Shown in pieces: positions 1-9,187 of a stretch of 64,000 nt of DNA. Origin of the DNA: Hymenobacter setariae (GTDB taxonomy: Bacteria; Bacteroidota; Bacteroidia; Cytophagales; Hymenobacteraceae); NCBI RefSeq assembly GCF_007713685.1, contig NZ_VMRJ01000003.1:434001-498000 (forward strand). The letters run 5' to 3'. Under the pieces are notes generated by a model. It saw only the letters and a list, made by a program, of their open reading frames with translations, ran no database searches and was not told where the DNA came from. Positions within the stretch are counted from its first letter, which is position 1; every line of letters starts with the position of its first letter. A program made the translations under genes and the position numbers.

Positions 1-117
1 GCCTACCTAGGTAGCATGGCCTTGCTGCCTACCAACCCCGATAACTTGGCTAAGGGCAAGCACCGCCAGCGGCGCAACTCTACTATGATGGCGCAGCGCT
101 TCGACGAGACCGAATAG
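1..117 (+). CDS. 3' end of an unidentified gene (partial)
   Basis: An open frame runs in from the left edge and stops at TAG 115-117, giving the last 38 residues of a protein that ends AQRFDETE. The tail is basic and hydrophilic (KGKHRQRRN). A strong intrinsic terminator follows 23 bases later, which supports this as a real gene end. Too little is present to name a family. Confidence 0.5.
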   Translation, partial: AYLGSMALLPTNPDNLAKGKHRQRRNSTMMAQRFDETE

Positions 118-140
118 CTCATACTGCTACCCGCCTAAAC

Positions 141-176
141 AAAAAAGGCCCTTCCCGAGCGGGAAGGGCCTTTTTT
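141..176. terminator. Bidirectional intrinsic terminator
   Basis: A perfect 16-bp stem (A6-GGCCCTTCCC with GGGAAGGGCC-T6) closes on a GAGC loop, with an A-run on one side and a T-run on the other. It lies between the convergent partial gene on the left and the giant minus-strand gene, so it can stop both transcripts. Confidence 0.9.
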
Positions 177-200
177 AGTACCTAGGTCGTTGCCGGTAGC

Positions 201-3200
201 TTACTCCTTGGTCAGACGCAGGGCCTGGCGTAGGGGTGAGCCGTCGGGCTGCGTGCCTGCTACCACGAGCAGGTAAGAGCCACTGGCTAGGCCGGTTAGT
301 TCCAGAGGTTGAAGCTGGCCACCACCTAGGGCCCAAGTGCGCACTGCGCGGCCGGTAGCATCGAGCAGCTGTACCTGGAAAGTGCCTGCGGCGGGCAGCT
401 GGCTCAGGTCTAGGGTCGTGCGGTCAACCACGGGGTTGGGGTACACATTCAGGCTCACAGTGGCTACTTTGGCGAAGCTCACCGTGCGCTGGGGCGAATA
501 GGTGGCCGTGCCGTCGAGGTCTACTTGGCGCAGGCGGTAGTACACTGCGCCAGTAGCTTTGGCAGCTACGCCCGCATCGGTGAGGGTATAGGTGCTGGCC
601 GCCGCTTTGGTGCCTTGCGCCGTTACCCGGCCAATGGCCGCGAAGGTGGTGCCATCGAAGCTGCGCTCTACTTCGAAGTAAGCGCTGTTAACCTCTGAAG
701 CGGTAGACCAGCTGAGCAGTGCATCGCGCTGCTGCACGGCCCGTGCCCCAAAATCAACCAATACTACTGGCAGCGGCGTGCCGCCGATGGTGAAGGTAAC
801 TGGCTGTGTGGTGATGCCATTGTATTGGTCGGTGGTCGTGATGTTCAGGGTGTACGTGCCAGGGAGCAGGCTGCTGGGCGTCTGCACCTGTATCTGGCCT
901 GTAGTAGCGTTCAGCACCAGGCCCAGCTGCGAGAGGTTGGTGATGTAGTTGTACTGCGAGCTGGTGAATACCCCGGTCGAAGTAGCGGCGGCTATCCCAT
1001 TGGCAGCCCCGGTTTGCAGGTTGCCGCTGGTGGTGTTGTACACTTGTGCGCTAGCGTTGTACAGCGCGCCGTTGTTGTCCGTTACAAAAGAGATGACATC
1101 GTTGGCAGCATAGGTGGCGGCCGATGCCTTCACAGGCGTATTAGCGTACACAGCTGCGTTGTCGGCTCCAACCGGAATGGTATAAAGAGCCGGCGTGCTG
1201 GCCAGCGCTGGGGTGCCATTGTCGGTAGCCAAGTAGTTGAAGAAGGCGTTGCCTGCAAAACCGGTGGCCGGCGTGTACTTCAGCGTCTGCGCCTGGGTGG
1301 GCGTCAGGTTGAGCTGCGAGGTGCCACCGAGTAGGTTGGCGCTAGTGATAGCCGTGTACGTGCTGCCGCTGTTGTAGTACAGCGTGCCGCTCGTGGGCAG
1401 GCTAGTGAGCGTATAGCTGTTTACGCTGCCATCGGGGTCAGTGGCTTGCAGCGGCGAAATAAGTGCCTGCTGTGCGGTGTTGCCTTCGGGCGTTTGTAGC
1501 GAGTTCACAATATTGCTGGCTACGGGCGGCTGGTTGGCAGCCGTGGTTGTGAGGCTAGCCGTGTTCGGTGCCTGAGTAGCAAGCTCGGTGGTGGCCGTGC
1601 TCACTGTGCTCGTGATAGTGTACCCTGCCGAGCTCGTGATGGTGCTTGGGGCCGTCATCGTAATAGTGTACTCCAGCGCTTGGGCAGCCGTGTTAGCGGC
1701 AGCCGAGCCCGAGTAGCCAGGCAAGCTAGCTACGGTGGGGAAGGTAATGAGGCCAGTATTGGCATCGTAGCTGCCGCCACCGCTCACTACCACCCCAACC
1801 AGGCCAGCGGGAAGCTGCACCGTGGTATTCACGGCACTGGCCGCCGAAGGGCCTACGTTGCGGGTCGTCACGAAGTACGTAGCCGACGAGTTGGGTGCAA
1901 TGGTGCTCGGGCCACTGAGGGTCGTGGTCACATCGGCACGCGGCGCAAAGGGCAGCGTAATGGGGGCCACGTTGTTATTCGGATTCGAGTCGCTGTTCGT
2001 AGTGCTCACATAGGAGGCTGCCACGAGCGAAGTAGCGTTGCCGGGTACGTTGTTGATGGTGGCCGTGAAGCTGTTGCTTGCACCCGCTGCTTGGCTGCCT
2101 AGGGTGTTAAAAGTGGCTACTCCGGTGGCCGGGTCGTAGCTGCCATTGCTTAGTATCACATTGGCTGGGTTGAGGCCAGCTGGTAGCTGCAAGCGCACGG
2201 CTACATTGGTAGCAGCTGTGCTCGGCGTGCCCGCCAAGTTGGTGTTAGTAGCCGTAGCAGTGAAGGTGACAGCGCCACCAGCTACTACTGGGTTAGAAGT
2301 GCTTACCGCCGCACCTCCCACAGTAGCCGCAATGGTCGTCGACTCATCGAGCAGGTTGGTGTTCGAAGGGTTAACCGTGGTGTTCACGGTAGCCGAGTTG
2401 TTGTTCAGGTTCGGGTCGTTGCCGGCAGGCGTCACGGCCACTTGGGCCGTCACGGTGAGGGGCGTAGTCGTAGGGGCTACAAACGAGATGGTGTTGCTGA
2501 CAGCACCTGCAGCGCCCGCGGCTTGGTCGGTCAGGGCTGGGAAGGTCACCACGCCGGTGCTGCTGTTATACGAGCCACCGCCGCTCACCTGCACGTTGCT
2601 TAGACCTAAGGGCAGCTGCACCGTGGTAGTCGAGCTAGGGTTCACCGAAGGGCCAGCATTGGTAGTAGCTACGGTGTAGGTTACCACATTGCCTTGTGCC
2701 GTGGTGCTCGGGCCGCTCAGGGCTACGTTTACATCGGCCGCTGGGGCTGGGGTAGTCGTGAGGGTAGCCACGTTATTGGTCGCAACGGTTTCCTGCGAGG
2801 TCGTCGATACGGCCGCCGTCACGGGGAAGCCCATGCTGGTGGGTACCGTGAATGTCACATAGGTAAGCACCGAAGCACCGGCCGGCTGGGTAGCGGCTAC
2901 GGCCGCCGTGGGTAGCGTGAGCAAGCCAGTAGTAGCGTTGTAGGCACCGGCGGGCAGCGTAATGGCTGCGCCGTTGGCATTCGTTAAGGTTACCGACGAC
3001 AAGCCAGCAGGCAGTTCTACAGTTTGCACTACACCTGCGGCCTGCGTGGGGCCATTGTTGGTGGTCGTCACAGCGTAGGTGGCCGATTGGCCGGCCGTGG
3101 GAGCAATCGGGCCGCTTATCGACGTAGCCATATCGGTGAGGGAGAAGATATCAACCTTAGTCGAGGCTACGTTGTCGGCTACTACCGTTTCGGGGGCAGT

Positions 3201-6200
3201 TGAGGTAATGCTCACTACCGGCACCAGCGGACCGCTGGTCGGAGCTGGCAGCTGGATGGTGTAGTTCATCGAAGCGCCTTGGGCCAGGCTGCCCATGGCT
3301 GGGAAGGTGACAATACCAGTGGTGGCATTGTACGTGCCTTCGTTGCTAGGTACTACGCCGCTTAGGCCGGCGGGCAGGGCTACCTGAGTTACCGAGTTAG
3401 CGGCTACGGTCGGGCCGTAGTTGCCAGTCATGATGTTGAGCTGCAGCGTGGTGCCGGGTGCCACTGGGCCCGTGAGGGTCGTGGTGGGGGCATCGGCCGT
3501 AGCTGCCGCAATGGTAGCATACAGGTTCACATTGCCCGTGGCCGCGGCTGTGGAGCCAATGCTGGCCGAAGCTGAGTTAGACAGAGAGTTGGTTTCGCCT
3601 GCTGCCACCACGCTGGCCGTGATGTTATTAACCGGTGCAGCGGGCATAGTCAGCGTGATGGTGTTGTTCACGTTGGCGCCGCTGGCCAAGCCGAGCACCG
3701 GCGGGAAGGTGACCGTCGTGTTCGTGCCGTTGTTCGAGAAGGTACCGCCGTTGCTTACGTAGAGGCTAGTGTACACACCCGGAATCACGACCGTCTGAGT
3801 AGTGCTGGGTGCCACGCCGGGGCCGACGTTCTGGGTCAATACGCTCAGCGTAACCGACGTGCCGGGCGCGGCCGAAGACGGCCCGGTGATAGTCGTAGTC
3901 ACGTCGAAGTTCGATGAGCTGCTGATAGTAGCAGTTGCCGTGTTGTTGGCCGTATAGGGACCTTCGTTGGAAGCCGTATTTACCGAGGCGGCGGCCACTA
4001 CCGGGCTGCTGGGCATGGTAAAGCGGATGGTCGAAGCCAGGTTACTGCCCGACGCCAAGGTGGTCGTGGTGGGGTAGGTGACTACGCCAGTCGTAGCGTC
4101 ATAGCTGCCAACTAGGCCGGCGAAAGTCACATTGGCGAGGCCAGCGGGCAATTGTACGGTTGGGGTCACGTTGTCGGCTGCGCTTGGGCCACTATTGGTG
4201 AAGGTGGCCACGAAGGTGCCCGTGCCGCCAGCTGCCACGGTAGCCGTGCCATTGTTGGTGATGGTAGCCACTAGGTCAGCCAGCGGTGCAACGCTGAAGT
4301 TGTACGTAGCGGCATCAGGTTGCGCGCCAGCCCCAGCGGCGCCAGTGGTAGTTTGCGTTGTAGAAGTGCCTACGTTGCTCGTGATGCCTGCACTACCCGG
4401 CGTAGTCGATGCCGTGATAGGGAAGCTGTACGAGTTAGTAGAACCAGCAGCTAGTGAAGTGTTGCCTAGAGGAGTAGTGTTGAGCGTGAACGACAGGACT
4501 CGCGTGTTGGTGTTATAGGCAATTGTAACTGGCGAACTAGCGTATTTGGCCTGCAATGCCGAGAGCTGTGTCGGCGTGATGCTAGCCCCGCTGGGCAGCG
4601 TTACTGACTGCGTGATACCTTGGGCTACGTTCGGGCCAGTGTTGGTGAAATTCACTGTGAAGTCGCCTGTGGGTAGGCCAGGGTTTACCGAGGCCGGGCC
4701 AGTGATGGTCGTCGTTACATCGGCGTAGTTGCCGATGTTCGTCACGATAGAAGACGGGTTGTTAGCTGTGTAAGGCTCGGGAGAAGCCGTCGTGATATTT
4801 GACGTAGCCGTAATATTGGCTGAGCCGGTAAGCGGTACTGTATAAGAAATTGGGAACGACTGACTAGCCCCCACTGCTAGCGAGGTGAGCGCCGAGTAGG
4901 AAAGAATATAAGGACCCGTGCCTCCCCCCGTGATGGTAGCCCCTGGTGCGGTGATGTTGGCCAGCAGCAGGGAAGCAGGTAGTGACACTCGTGCTGAAAG
5001 TCCCGTAGCCGTGATGCCACCGTAGTTCGAGAAGTTAACGCTCAGGTTTACCGTGCTACCGGCTGTAGCCGTAGCTGGGCCTGTAATGACGCTAACTACA
5101 TCGGCCACGCAGCTGGCATTGGCTGCCGAGCCAGCGATGCTGTTGCTAATAGCCGAGTTGCCCACGCCTACAGTGCCAGTTTCGGCGCCGAAAGGAACAT
5201 TGCCAAACGTGATACCGCTAGTGCCAGCCACTGCCGTGGCACTAGCCGTTGGGCCGTTGGTAACGATGAAGCCGCCGCCTCCGCCGCCGCCAGGGCCGTG
5301 GGCCACGCCGCCACCAGAGTTGGTGCCGCCAGTGCCGCCCGTAGCAGTCAGGTTTATGCTACCTAGGGTGTTCGGGTTTTGAGCCGTTAGCAAAATAGTG
5401 CCGCCCGCGCCGCCGCCGCCGCTGCCGTCGTTGGCCACGCTATTGTCAGCATTGTAGCCGTTGGCTACGATGCTACCCGCACCCGTTACCGAGCCGGTGC
5501 GCACTAGCACGATGCCGCCGCCGGGGGCGCCGCTGCTGGCCAGGCCATCAAAGGCATTGCCGGTGCCGTCGTTGCCGGTGCCATCATTGGTGCCGCCTGC
5601 GCCGCCGCCGCCACCCAGTACTAGGCGCGAGCTGCTAGCTAATGGGAAGGCCGCGCCAGGCTCGCCGCCCACAGCCAAGTTGCTAGCCCAGGAGTTGCCA
5701 CCGCGGCCACCACGGCCACCGTTGGCGCCACCGCCACCGCCAGTGTTTTGGTCATTAACCGTGGGCTGGCCATCGGTGCCGCCACCACCCGCATTGCCGG
5801 GGGCACCACGGCCGTTGTCGCCGCTAGGGTAGCTGCTACCCGTGGTTATGAGCGTGCCAGCTGCGCCGTTGGCGCTGTAAGTAGCTACATAATTGGGGGT
5901 GCCAGCTGTACCTTCACCTTTGCCACCATTCGAGGTGTTAACGGAGCGATAGTCAGCGCTGCTCAGGCCGGCCGTGCCGCCCAGTCTGCGGCCTGCGCCG
6001 CCGCGGAAGCCTGCGCCCGAAGCATCGAGTGTGCGGTTGTTGAAGTTCATGGGGCCAGCTACATCAAGAGCCAGCACGCCACCTAGCTGGCCATTCCAGG
6101 CCGGGGGGGCGATGTTGCTGCCTAGGGTAAGGGCCGTGTACTGCGGAATGCGGATAACCTGGTAGCGCTGCTGTCCCTGCGTAGCCGTGGCATTGGCTTG

Positions 6201-8750
6201 AGTGTAGTCATAGGTCAGGTTATCACGCAGCGTGAGGGTGCCGGCAGTACCGGGTGTAATGGTGGTAGTACCTGCCACTACGCCGTACTCGTAGCGCCCT
6301 GCTGTGAAGGTGGTGCCTGGCGTGTTGCCGTTGGCCGAGGGGCCGGCCACGCCGTCGCCATAGGTATCATCATTGGCTGCCGAGATGGCCGCCCCCTGCA
6401 TCTGTATGATGAGCACCAGGTCGCCTGGTGCCAGCGGCGAGCCGCCATTGGCCACGCCCGTGCCGCTTAGGGTCGTCGCGCTGATGCCGATGGTTTTCTG
6501 ATTTGCTGCTGCGTTACCGCTAGGCAGGAAATATGTATTGGGTGCCGCCGTAAGCGAGGCCACCGTGCCGTCCTTGCCTGGGCTAGGGGGGCAGCTTAGA
6601 ACTGTGCCAGGTGCGCCGGTAGCGCCCACAGTGGTAGTCACGTTGGCATTGGCGGCCGAGCCGTCGTTGTTGGCGGCCGTGTTGTCGATTTCGAGGGCGC
6701 TGCTTTGTGCCTTGCCCGTGAAGGATGTAACACCCGCAGGCATCACGAAGCTCACGTAGTTGACCGACGAATTGCCAGGAGCTAGGGTCGTGGTATTAAA
6801 CGTGACGATGCCAGTGCTGGCGTCGTAGGTGCCGTTGGGCACATTCACCGTAGAGGCGGCAGGCTTGCCAGGCAGCGTAATGGTGGTACTGGCGCTGCTG
6901 GTCGTGCGCGGGCCAGTGTTGGTAGTAGTAACATAGTAAAATACCGTTTGGCCGGCAGCTGCTGTGGTCGGACCGCTGAGAGTAGTGGCCAGGTCGGCCT
7001 CGCCGCACCACGACAGATTCAGCAGGGTGATAGCCTGATTGGCGGGGTCGTCAACCGCTTGCGCGTTGGTGTAAGTGATAGTTACGTCGCGTACTGGCAC
7101 CGGAAATGCCAGTACTAGGTTGCCCGCCGGGCTGCCTGAGTTGCCAATACCAGTGACAGTATTAGTGCCGGTGAGGGCGTTGACATTAGGGGCAGCGGTT
7201 ACGTCGGCAGCCGTAAGCGTTACGATAGTGCCGTCGGCCTTGGTGCCGCTAAAAATAGCTTGGTCAACGAAGCCAGATACCGTGGTAGCCCCAGCAGCAG
7301 AAGCGCGGTCGAGGTCACCCACGACGATGGTAAAGTTGTTCAGGAACCGCGAGGTATTCGTTACAGCATCCGTGAAAGTAAATTTCAGGCTCGACTGACG
7401 GTTGGCTGCTGCGCGTGTGGCATCGTTGGCGTAGTCAGCCGTCCACACTAGGCCTTTGCCCGGCTGCGCCGTGGCAGGGTCATTGCCGGTTTCATCCGAA
7501 ATAACCAATGACAAGGCAGTAGGAGCAAGACTAGGGCCCGTATAAGCGCTGCTGATAGTGATGCCATCAATCGTGGCCGCTTGTGCCGCAGACCAGTTTT
7601 CGGTTAGCGGGCGGCTCGCAAAGCTGAATACCGACTGCGTGTTGCAGGCGTTGGCATCCATCGGAATGCCATAGTTCAGGTCGAGGCTCTCGTCGCCTAC
7701 GTTGTCAGTGGCTGTATAGGTAAACAGCGCGTTGCCCGAGAAATTCTGATTGGGATTAAAGCTTAGGGCAGCCGCCTCGGCAGTCGTCAGCACTTGGTTG
7801 GTGCGCACCGGCGAGCCATTTAGCAGCAATACGCCCTGCGAAGCCGGCGGCAGCGCTTTTATTTTATACGACACCACCGAGCCGTCGGGGTCGGGGTCGT
7901 CGGCGCGTAGGGTGGGCAACTGCACAATACCCTGTCGGCTAAATACTGTAGGGGCTGTTTGCTGTCCCCTAGGCAGCTGGTTGATGCGGCGCACAGAGAG
8001 GCCCGTAAGGCCAACATCTCCCCCGTCGGTGGCAGCCGTCGTGCTGCCGTCGCTTAGCACAAAGCGAAGCGTGTTAGAACCTGCCGTATTAGCGTAGGTG
8101 GCAGTAGCAGTTCCGCTAATAACATACTGCACTCGCTGCCAGGTATCAGCCTGACCGTTGGTAGTTGCTTCTTCGCTGAAGGTAGTACCCCCAAAATTGG
8201 CTAGATTAGCGTTGTTAGCCGCATTGCGAATGCGGAAGTTCACCGTCGGCAGCGCCTTACCCGATAAAGTAGGGTTCAGTGCATTCGATGCGTAATAAGA
8301 AAAGACGTACGAGTAGCCGGCCACAAGCTGGATGTCTTGGTACCAGATGAAGCTCGACACAATGGCCGTAGTGGTAGCAGTAGCGGTAGTTACCCCTAGG
8401 TTGCCATTATACAGCAGCCACGAATTACTAGCGGCTATGCCATTAGCCGCGTCGCCCGGAAATGGTCTTTGCAGCAGCGTGCTGCCCGTGCGGTAAGTAG
8501 CCGTGCCAGTTTGACCTGCTGGCTGATTTTCGGCCGCATCGCGCCCGCTGCCGGAATATACGCGTGAGCTTCGCCAGCCACCTAAATCATTGCCAGCCGC
8601 AATGTTGGTGCCCGCAGACTGCGCACTGAAATTACCATTTGTTACCAGGTTATTGCCAAGGTACTGCTGGGCCCAGCCCACATCGGGCTTTACCCAGGCT
8701 ACGGTCAACAGCCCTAGGGCCCAAGACCAGCGTTGTAGGAGTGGTGTCAT
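201..8750 (-). CDS. Giant T9SS-exported DUF11-repeat surface protein (2849 aa)
   Basis: Predicted cell-surface or secreted adhesin-like protein. It has an N-terminal signal peptide ending near GWAQ (about residue 28). A carbohydrate-binding-like region follows, then a cadherin-like domain (about 263-350) and one DUF11-type repeat (from about 582, starting ADLATTLSGP). A glycine-rich block spans about 720-1220 (motif IQMQGA, many GGGG runs). Nine more DUF11-type repeats of roughly 130 residues follow (about 1217-2400, each opening with an aspartate and usually a SGP/TGP motif). Cadherin-like and Ig-like domains, an FN3-like linker and a type-A T9SS sorting domain (about 2762-2849, with VYPNPV near its start and a basic RLTKE end) complete it. 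Ligand unknown. It is paralogous to the next gene with the same domain order. No T9SS machinery lies in the window. Family call is strong; adhesion is inference. Confidence 0.9.
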   Translation of the reverse strand: MTPLLQRWSWALGLLTVAWVKPDVGWAQQYLGNNLVTNGNFSAQSAGTNIAAGNDLGGWRSSRVYSGSGRDAAENQPAGQTGTATYRTGSTLLQRPFPGDAANGIAASNSWLLYNGNLGVTTATATTTAIVSSFIWYQDIQLVAGYSYVFSYYASNALNPTLSGKALPTVNFRIRNAANNANLANFGGTTFSEEATTNGQADTWQRVQYVISGTATATYANTAGSNTLRFVLSDGSTTAATDGGDVGLTGLSVRRINQLPRGQQTAPTVFSRQGIVQLPTLRADDPDPDGSVVSYKIKALPPASQGVLLLNGSPVRTNQVLTTAEAAALSFNPNQNFSGNALFTYTATDNVGDESLDLNYGIPMDANACNTQSVFSFASRPLTENWSAAQAATIDGITISSAYTGPSLAPTALSLVISDETGNDPATAQPGKGLVWTADYANDATRAAANRQSSLKFTFTDAVTNTSRFLNNFTIVVGDLDRASAAGATTVSGFVDQAIFSGTKADGTIVTLTAADVTAAPNVNALTGTNTVTGIGNSGSPAGNLVLAFPVPVRDVTITYTNAQAVDDPANQAITLLNLSWCGEADLATTLSGPTTAAAGQTVFYYVTTTNTGPRTTSSASTTITLPGKPAASTVNVPNGTYDASTGIVTFNTTTLAPGNSSVNYVSFVMPAGVTSFTGKAQSSALEIDNTAANNDGSAANANVTTTVGATGAPGTVLSCPPSPGKDGTVASLTAAPNTYFLPSGNAAANQKTIGISATTLSGTGVANGGSPLAPGDLVLIIQMQGAAISAANDDTYGDGVAGPSANGNTPGTTFTAGRYEYGVVAGTTTITPGTAGTLTLRDNLTYDYTQANATATQGQQRYQVIRIPQYTALTLGSNIAPPAWNGQLGGVLALDVAGPMNFNNRTLDASGAGFRGGAGRRLGGTAGLSSADYRSVNTSNGGKGEGTAGTPNYVATYSANGAAGTLITTGSSYPSGDNGRGAPGNAGGGGTDGQPTVNDQNTGGGGGANGGRGGRGGNSWASNLAVGGEPGAAFPLASSSRLVLGGGGGAGGTNDGTGNDGTGNAFDGLASSGAPGGGIVLVRTGSVTGAGSIVANGYNADNSVANDGSGGGGAGGTILLTAQNPNTLGSINLTATGGTGGTNSGGGVAHGPGGGGGGGFIVTNGPTASATAVAGTSGITFGNVPFGAETGTVGVGNSAISNSIAGSAANASCVADVVSVITGPATATAGSTVNLSVNFSNYGGITATGLSARVSLPASLLLANITAPGATITGGGTGPYILSYSALTSLAVGASQSFPISYTVPLTGSANITATSNITTASPEPYTANNPSSIVTNIGNYADVTTTITGPASVNPGLPTGDFTVNFTNTGPNVAQGITQSVTLPSGASITPTQLSALQAKYASSPVTIAYNTNTRVLSFTLNTTPLGNTSLAAGSTNSYSFPITASTTPGSAGITSNVGTSTTQTTTGAAGAGAQPDAATYNFSVAPLADLVATITNNGTATVAAGGTGTFVATFTNSGPSAADNVTPTVQLPAGLANVTFAGLVGSYDATTGVVTYPTTTTLASGSNLASTIRFTMPSSPVVAAASVNTASNEGPYTANNTATATISSSSNFDVTTTITGPSSAAPGTSVTLSVLTQNVGPGVAPSTTQTVVIPGVYTSLYVSNGGTFSNNGTNTTVTFPPVLGLASGANVNNTITLTMPAAPVNNITASVVAAGETNSLSNSASASIGSTAAATGNVNLYATIAAATADAPTTTLTGPVAPGTTLQLNIMTGNYGPTVAANSVTQVALPAGLSGVVPSNEGTYNATTGIVTFPAMGSLAQGASMNYTIQLPAPTSGPLVPVVSITSTAPETVVADNVASTKVDIFSLTDMATSISGPIAPTAGQSATYAVTTTNNGPTQAAGVVQTVELPAGLSSVTLTNANGAAITLPAGAYNATTGLLTLPTAAVAATQPAGASVLTYVTFTVPTSMGFPVTAAVSTTSQETVATNNVATLTTTPAPAADVNVALSGPSTTAQGNVVTYTVATTNAGPSVNPSSTTTVQLPLGLSNVQVSGGGSYNSSTGVVTFPALTDQAAGAAGAVSNTISFVAPTTTPLTVTAQVAVTPAGNDPNLNNNSATVNTTVNPSNTNLLDESTTIAATVGGAAVSTSNPVVAGGAVTFTATATNTNLAGTPSTAATNVAVRLQLPAGLNPANVILSNGSYDPATGVATFNTLGSQAAGASNSFTATINNVPGNATSLVAASYVSTTNSDSNPNNNVAPITLPFAPRADVTTTLSGPSTIAPNSSATYFVTTRNVGPSAASAVNTTVQLPAGLVGVVVSGGGSYDANTGLITFPTVASLPGYSGSAAANTAAQALEYTITMTAPSTITSSAGYTITSTVSTATTELATQAPNTASLTTTAANQPPVASNIVNSLQTPEGNTAQQALISPLQATDPDGSVNSYTLTSLPTSGTLYYNSGSTYTAITSANLLGGTSQLNLTPTQAQTLKYTPATGFAGNAFFNYLATDNGTPALASTPALYTIPVGADNAAVYANTPVKASAATYAANDVISFVTDNNGALYNASAQVYNTTSGNLQTGAANGIAAATSTGVFTSSQYNYITNLSQLGLVLNATTGQIQVQTPSSLLPGTYTLNITTTDQYNGITTQPVTFTIGGTPLPVVLVDFGARAVQQRDALLSWSTASEVNSAYFEVERSFDGTTFAAIGRVTAQGTKAAASTYTLTDAGVAAKATGAVYYRLRQVDLDGTATYSPQRTVSFAKVATVSLNVYPNPVVDRTTLDLSQLPAAGTFQVQLLDATGRAVRTWALGGGQLQPLELTGLASGSYLLVVAGTQPDGSPLRQALRLTKE

Positions 8751-9133
8751 AAGGGGCTAAACTGGATTAAAAGAATAGAATATGATTAATGTCACTTTAG
8801 CAAAAGTAGGTTGGCAATTGAACAATTACCAACTCAATTTCCTCGAGTAGTGCTAAAAACGCTGTAAAAACACTATTTTACTCTGTATATAGGTATCTAA
8901 GTTTAATTTATAAACTTTTTATTTTGTATTTTATTAATAAATATTTTAAATAATTTTTTGTGTATTTTTCTGATGAAATTTATAATTTAGTAATATGGCT
9001 TGTTCTTCGTAGCGCTGCTCGCCATTAGCGGACAGCGTACCGGCATCTGTTAGGTTATTCCCATGTCAGGCTAGCAGTAAAGGCTGGCGTAATACCGCCT
9101 AGGTTGGGGCTGAGCACCAAGCCACGCAAAGCC
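8751..9133. other. Gap between the two giant genes
   Basis: Nothing coding is supported here. The part next to the 2849-aa gene holds its promoter. Positions about 8850-8995 are extremely AT-rich (long A/T runs), and 8996-9133 returns to normal GC content. A short minus-strand reading of 25 codons ending at about 9060 resembles a membrane-barrel tail but is too short to call. Confidence 0.6.
8801..8832 (-). promoter_or_regulatory. Bacteroidota-type promoter of the 2849-aa gene
   Basis: On the minus strand TACTTTTG (8808-8801) fits the -7 consensus TAnnTTTG, and TTG (8832-8830) lies 21 bp upstream as the -33 element. The transcript would start near 8795 and carry a leader of about 45 bases to the ATG at 8750. 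The same 21-bp spacing is seen for the sigma-factor gene at 58769-58800. Confidence 0.6.
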
Positions 9134-9138
9134 TAAAA

Positions 9139-9170
9139 AAAAGGTCCTTCCCAAAAGAGAAGGACCTTTT
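9139..9170. terminator. Intrinsic terminator of the 3065-aa gene
   Basis: A 12-bp perfect stem (AAAAGGTCCTTC with GAAGGACCTTTT) closes on the 8-base loop CCAAAAGA. It starts 17 bases past the stop codon of the minus-strand giant gene, and on that strand the stem runs into a T-run. Confidence 0.85.
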
Positions 9171-9187
9171 CTAGTTGTTGGAAAACC

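Noticed and set aside
9060..9133. Short minus-strand frame ending in a barrel-like tail (NLGGITPAFTASLTWE)
   Set aside because: Only 25 codons after a stop; could be a gene remnant but there is not enough to call.
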